Shown here: piece by piece, positions 35,260 to 39,082 of the stretch | Numbering within the stretch: position 1 is the stretch's first letter | How the letters are laid out: the number at the start of each line of letters is the position of its first letter | NCBI GenBank assembly: GCA_002633005.1 | Contig: NMRA01000026.1 | Span: 726,734-765,815, forward strand | Reading direction: 5' to 3' | DNA: 39,082 bases | DNA from: Phoronis australis | Lineage: Eukaryota; Phoronida; Phoronidae | The notes under the pieces: generated by a model | Seen by the model: only the letters and a program-made list of their open reading frames with translations | What the model was told of the DNA's origin: nothing | Databases searched by the model: none | Position numbers and translations under genes: made by a program

Positions 35260-37505
35260 AGTGAACTAGTTTATTATCGTGGGCTTCCCTAAATCATGGT
35301 TACCTAACCCTTAGCCACATCAAACAGCCAAAAAAACTTTCTCCGCAAATCCAGGTTCGGCCCCCTACATGGCTCCTGGGCTACAGAGGCGGATCTACAG
35401 GGGGGGTTCAGGGGGTTTAAACCCCCCCCCCCCTCGGGACAGGATCAAAAATAAAAACTGGAAAAAATATCGCCAGAAAAACGAAATTAGCTACTAAAAA
35501 TCCCAAAAAATCTTACACGGGAGGAGGGAAACCCTCTCGCGACCTTCCTTCTCCTCGGCGCTACGCGCCTCGGATTCTTTCGAATCCTAACCCCCCCCCC
35601 CTTACTGAAATCGTAGATCTGCCACTGGGCTATATGCTTTATGCATTCAAGTCTCCAAAAATTTGTATGAAACTGCCTTAAAATGATCCTGGTTTTTATT
35701 AAAGAGTCGAAAGTAGTTGTATGAATTAACCTTCCTTTTTCACTAATTGCTGAATTATACATGGCATCCTTCAAGTTTATCTTTTGAGCTACGTTGGCAC
35801 TCGCGCGTCTTTGGCTGGCCCCCAAGGCATGTTCATGCGGGTTCAGTACTGCCATAGCAGCTGATTAGATCTTGCATACATGTGAGAAAAACTACTTTTG
35901 TCTAGATGTGTCACTGTAGATACCTACATGTGCTTCCGCTTTCTTTTTAGGAAACCACTGGTAACAAAATTGCATGGCTATAAAAGTTGTTTACCATCAA
36001 TAATAGTCTAGACTACTAAGTCTCACAACAGGGGTACGTACGTACGACAAAAATGCCAGAATCTTGCGAGTGAAACCCAGTGAAAACACGGCCTCTAGCG
36101 AAATTTGCTTACGCAAGGCGATATTGGTGGGACATATTTGCGAGATCTCACCAAACTCCTAAGATGCTAACTTTGCTGAACATGCTATACTTTGTACTTT
36201 GATCCAGAGGAGGAGAACGTGGAAACTGAAAATTCAACCACTGTGCGTGGGAATATGCACGACAGACAAACTCGGAGTGCCCACTCCATGGATGATTAAA
36301 AAACTTCGACGGCAAACCGTCGCGAAAGTTTAAGTGTTTGGACGTTGTGGCTACTATACATGCGCGCACTCAAGGGGGGAGGGGAGGAGAGGGCTCAAAC
36401 GAGCCCCCCCATTTGGAAAAGTGGGCAAAAAGGTCCTCCTCAGAGAAACAAAGAGTCCGAAAAAGTAGAAAAAATATACAACGGCAGGAACTACCAAAAT
36501 TCGGCGAATACACAATTTATAGCTCTTAACGTACCCTGTTGTTTTTTAGTAAAAGGTCCACAAACTCAAAAATTCGAGCCCCCCAATACTTTAGGCTGGG
36601 AGCGGCGCGCATGCTAAAGGTACCCTCTCGTGACACCCTAGATCCGCCAGTCACATAGTGCTTTACTTTTACAGGCCTATTGCGTATGGATGTCTTTGGT
36701 AGCTGCAACACTCGTTGTCGTTCTTCTTCTCTCGACGACACCGGCATTGGTCACTGTTTCGTATTTCTATGAAAATGGCACTCAAGCAAATGTGACGAAA
36801 ATCTCAGATGGTATCAGTCGTTTCGACATCGTAACCCCTGAGCTCGCTTTTCTTGAATTAAGTTGCATTCTCGTTCTAACACTGGATTTTCTTCTAAGAT
36901 TTATATTTTGCCCCAAAGCATTTGTGTTTATCAGGTCTGTTTGGAATATAATTGACATTTGTTCCCTGTTACCGTTTTACTTGAACATTCTCGTAACAGC
37001 AACAGACTTGGCGCAAAAGTGGGATCAGAAAATTGTAACTTTGTTGAAAATAGGGAAAGTGTTCCAATTTGCTCGAATTTTGAGACTTGTAAAACATTAC
37101 CAAGGGTTTGCATTCATGGTTTATGCTCTGAAAAGTAGCAAACGGGAGATTACGATGTTTGTCGTGAACCTCGTTCTCGGAGTACTTCTTTTTGCCGCCT
37201 TAATTCATTTCGCTGAGCCGCAAAACTTTCCCAGCATTCCCATCTCGTGTTGGTGGGCCATAGTTACCATGACGACGGTTGGATATGGAGACATGTCCCC
37301 CAAAACGACATTCGGATACATCGTGGCTTCTGTCTGTGCGTCGGCAGGATTGTTGATTGTTGCATTCACCGTTTCGATTTTGGTTAATAATTCTTTATTA
37401 CTTCATACTCACATGGAACATATTAAGTTAGAAAGACTTAACAGGAAGAAGAAGGTGAAATCGGAAAACGGAGATAATATTGTGAACGACTGTACCAGAT
37501 TGTAG
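33055..37505 (+). CDS. Divergent Shaw (Kv3)-like voltage-gated potassium channel subunit
   Basis: Exon 33055-33558 (donor ATG|GTAAAT) joins exon 36675-37505 (acceptor TACTTTTACAG) in phase 0, giving 444 residues. An in-frame TAA at 33034 makes the ATG at 33055 the first. Residues 22-120 are a T1 tetramerisation domain (VILNIGGCRFETY) with the HX5CX20CC zinc site of non-Shaker Kv channels: H86, C92, C113, C114. Exon 2 encodes S1 (about 169-190), an S1-S2 loop with sequons N202 and N207, S2 (225-247), S3 (253-275, D262), S4 (291-309), S5 (326-346), the pore with filter TVGYGD (369-374) and S6 (379-407). The pore reads closest to Shaw. Known family role: tetrameric K+ efflux channel of excitable membranes. 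Oddities: S4 reads K293, K296, Q299, R302, R305, K308, so the third arginine is Gln; the S2 charge-transfer Phe is Leu (L236); and the S6 PXP motif is TVS (400-402). It may be a modulatory subunit. The tail is short and basic. Confidence 0.92.
33728..33983 (-). mobile_element. MITE family 2, copy 2 (inverted)
   Basis: The ends CATGCGCGCACCCAG and CTGGGTGCGCGCATG are perfect 15-bp complements. The flanks ATGAG (33723-33727) and ACGAG (33984-33988) are a 5-bp target duplication with one change. Read on the minus strand, its sequence follows copies 1 and 3: GGGGCTCGAACGAGCCCC, then GGCCAAAAGGTCC. Confidence 0.75.
34722..34950 (+). mobile_element. MITE family 1, copy 1, hAT-like ends, 5-bp target duplication
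   Basis: It begins CAGTGGCAGACCTACG and ends GTAGATCCGCCTCTG, complementary with a few changes. CCCAC flanks it at 34717-34721 and 34951-34955. Inside is a GCGCGTAGCGCCGAG block and an A+T-rich stretch (ATTTTTATTTTTGATCC), both shared with the inverted copy at 35384-35627. CAG-type ends suggest the hAT superfamily, although a 5-bp duplication is shorter than the usual 8. Confidence 0.8.
35384..35627 (-). mobile_element. MITE family 1, copy 2 (inverted)
   Basis: It begins CAGAGGCGGATCTAC and ends GTAGATCTGCCACTG, flanked by GGCTA at 35379-35383 and 35628-35632. It is a full-length copy in the opposite orientation to 34722-34950. The AATAAA at 35450-35455 inside it could serve as poly(A) signal for the small gene, whose stop lies 191 bases earlier. 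Confidence 0.8.
36359..36613 (+). mobile_element. MITE family 2, copy 3
   Basis: It starts CATGCGCGCACTCAAGGGG and ends GGCGCGCATG. The flanks CTATA (36354-36358) and CTAAA (36614-36618) agree at four of five bases. It shares GGGCTCAAACGAGCCCCCC and GGCAAAAAGGTCC with the other copies. Its right end lies only 61 bases from the Kv exon 2 start. Confidence 0.7.
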
Positions 37506-37896
37506 GCTGGAATTTTAACGCTGCTATCAATCCAGTTCTGCTTTGAGTAAGACTAACGGGATCATTGTTTCAGTTTGAAATTTTCGGCTTCGGCTTGACG
37601 GAATCAGCGCTGCTGTGTCTTTAATGCCAGTTATAGTTGCTTTAAAGAAAACAACGACAAAGAAAAAATCTCATAGAATGTATTAGTGGTAGATGGACAA
37701 TGATTCGGTATCATTTCAGTAGAAATTCTCCAGTTTTTGAGGAGTCTCTAAGATTTGGGAAGTCTCTAAAATTTGAGACACTGAAATTCAAGCCAGAATT
37801 GAATGTTCTTTATGCTGAAGAATGGACATGGGAAACTTTGGTGTTCCTCACATTTCTCAAATATTGAACACTACATTTTGTATCAAAAACATCTTA

Positions 37897-37902
37897 AATA
37901 AA
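37897..37902 (+). terminator. Poly(A) signal of the Kv gene
   Basis: AATAAA lies about 390 bases past the Kv stop codon and is the first canonical signal downstream. Confidence 0.6.
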
Positions 37903-38221
37903 CTTGTCAAAAATAACTGCCAACACACATTTTTCTTTTGCGTAATTCTTGACACTGCGACGGCCAACATTGGCCATTTCTAAAATTGGTTAGGAGCTCC
38001 GAATTTGAGCAAACTGTTTTTAATTAATTTATTTTTCAGGGTCCAAAACCATCGAACATTTTTGAAGTAGAGAGCGAGTTGCTATTTTTATGCGCCCACA
38101 TATTTAACTGAGATGGAATGCACGCCGGTGCCGCTCAAAATTTCTGTACTCTACTATTGGAAGACCTTGAACAGCGTTTCAATGCCGATTTTTTTTTTGT
38201 ACTATACAGTAAAATAGATGG

Positions 38222-38540
38222 AAGAATTTCCCGGCACTGGGTTTGCAATGTTTAGAGGTGGCGCCTCCTCTAGGATATTTCGCAAGAAAGTGTCGGAGTT
38301 GCGAATCTGTTGTCAAACCCATGATATGTAAGGGTCGGGGTCGAAGGTTAGTTTCAAGATTACACTTCCGGAAAATTGCGCTTTGTTGTAGACACTGATC
38401 GTCTTTTTAATGGATTCATAGATTATAGACAACAGATTTGCAACTCCGACATTTTCTTGCGTAATATCCTAGAGGAGGCGCCACCTCTAAACATAGCAAA
38501 ATCAGCTTCCGGTTGGCTTGTATTGTGACGGGAAATTCTT
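38222..38540. mobile_element. Foldback element with 70-bp inverted arms
   Basis: The arms 38245-38314 and 38428-38497 are inverted copies with only a few differences, separated by 113 bases. Each contains TAGAGGTGGCGCCTCCTCTA, which is itself nearly palindromic. A shorter outer match (GAATTTCCCG near 38225 and CGGGAAATTC near 38529) suggests the element runs to about 38222 and 38540. Confidence 0.7.
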
Positions 38541-38588
38541 GCATCTGTTTAAAGTTTACTGAGAACGAAAAATTTCGGCATTAGTTGG

Positions 38589-38740
38589 CAGGGGCGGATC
38601 TACGTTTTCAGTAAGGGGGGGTTTAGGATTCCCGCAAAGGTCGAATCCGAGGCACGTGGCGCCGAGAGGGGGAAGGTCGGGAGGGGGGTTTCCCCCCTCC
38701 GTATAAGACCATTTTTTTGTTTTTGTAGCCAAATAGTGAA
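38589..38740 (+). mobile_element. MITE family 1, copy 3, partial
   Basis: It starts CAGGGGCGGATCTACG and continues TTCAGTAAGGGGGGG, TTTAGGATT and GGCGCCGAG, in step with the copies at 34722 and 35384. The right-hand terminal repeat is not found, so the copy is truncated or decayed. Confidence 0.65.
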
Positions 38741-39082
38741 ATTTCCATGCATTCTGGTAAGTTTCTGGTACTAATAACATGTCTCTTGAGTTTTTCTTAA
38801 GATAATTTAAAACCCTTCTCGATTTCGTCGCATGAACGTGGCTCACAAGTTTCGTGAAACCATATTTGTGCACATCTGGGTATGAATCACGCCACCAGCA
38901 AAAATTTTTGTTGGAACATCTGCTTATACACACCTTTTTAGCATACGAAAAGTCGTATATGAAAAAGTGTGGTGTGTGTGGGGGGTTAGACAACTACCAA
39001 ATATTCAAGAGCATAAGGAGCACCCGACGGGGAGTAAAACATTGAATATCAGATGATCGCGTAACAGCAGCCTCAAGTTGTT
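38741..39082. other. Right edge, no gene seen
   Basis: Nothing recognisable; the short frames on both strands overlap and have no splice or family support. Confidence 0.5.

Larger units (their letters stand above)
33559..36674 (+). other. Kv intron 1, with nested inverted transposon pairs
   Basis: This 3.1 kb intron sits in the T1-S1 linker. It contains, in order, family-2 MITE (33728-33983, minus orientation), family-1 MITE (34722-34950, plus), the small gene's terminal exon, family-1 MITE (35384-35627, minus) and family-2 MITE (36359-36613, plus). Confidence 0.8.

Noticed and set aside
36376-36617. Plus-strand frames before Kv exon 2
   Set aside because: They fall within a family-2 MITE.
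1-39082. CRISPR arrays, tRNA and rRNA genes, reverse-transcriptase fragments
   Set aside because: I looked for direct repeats with spacers, TTCGA-type T-loops and conserved rRNA or RT words and found none convincing.

Overview
The window looks like nuclear DNA of an animal. Its genes are split by GT-AG introns (one apparent GC-AG). Coding sequence is sparse: roughly 6 kb of 39 kb. One gene is a Shaw-like voltage-gated potassium channel, and the spaces between genes hold small inverted-repeat transposons and divergent dispersed repeats. I think a marine invertebrate, perhaps a cnidarian, is likely, but that is inference. There is no operon, CRISPR array, phage or bacterial gene.

Layout. (1) 157-2060, plus strand: the last three coding exons of an unrecognised gene whose 5' part lies off the left edge. 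(2) 2061-9800: repeats and no supported gene, including a 1.37 kb element with 18-bp terminal inverted repeats. (3) 16504 down to 10009, minus strand: a complete-looking three-exon gene for a protein of about 1306 residues. It has a long TPR-like solenoid and a tail carrying two copies of an acidic/aromatic motif, the second encoded by its own last exon. (4) 16.6-29.6 kb: about 13 kb without a supported gene, holding a putative 5' region for the TPR gene, repeat pairs, a 68-bp mini-transposon, clusters of short alternating-orientation words and a Z-DNA-prone tract. (5) 29.6-37.9 kb, plus strand: two interleaved genes. One is a provisional small four-exon gene (29873-35259) starting just after a YY1-like promoter element. 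The other is a two-exon Kv channel (33055-37505). The channel's first exon lies in an intron of the small gene, and the small gene's last two exons lie in the channel's intron. (6) 37.9-39.1 kb: a foldback element and a partial third copy of one transposon family.

The two most notable things are the channel and its intron. The channel has a normal T1 domain, zinc site and selectivity filter, but it lacks both prolines of the S6 PXP hinge, has Gln in place of the third S4 arginine and Leu in place of the charge-transfer-centre Phe. That pattern suggests a modulatory subunit or an unusual gate. Its intron holds two pairs of inverted transposon copies, one pair inside the other, centred on the small gene's terminal exon. 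The TPR protein and the small gene product could not be named. All exon joins were inferred by eye from splice signals and reading phase, and no alignment was run.
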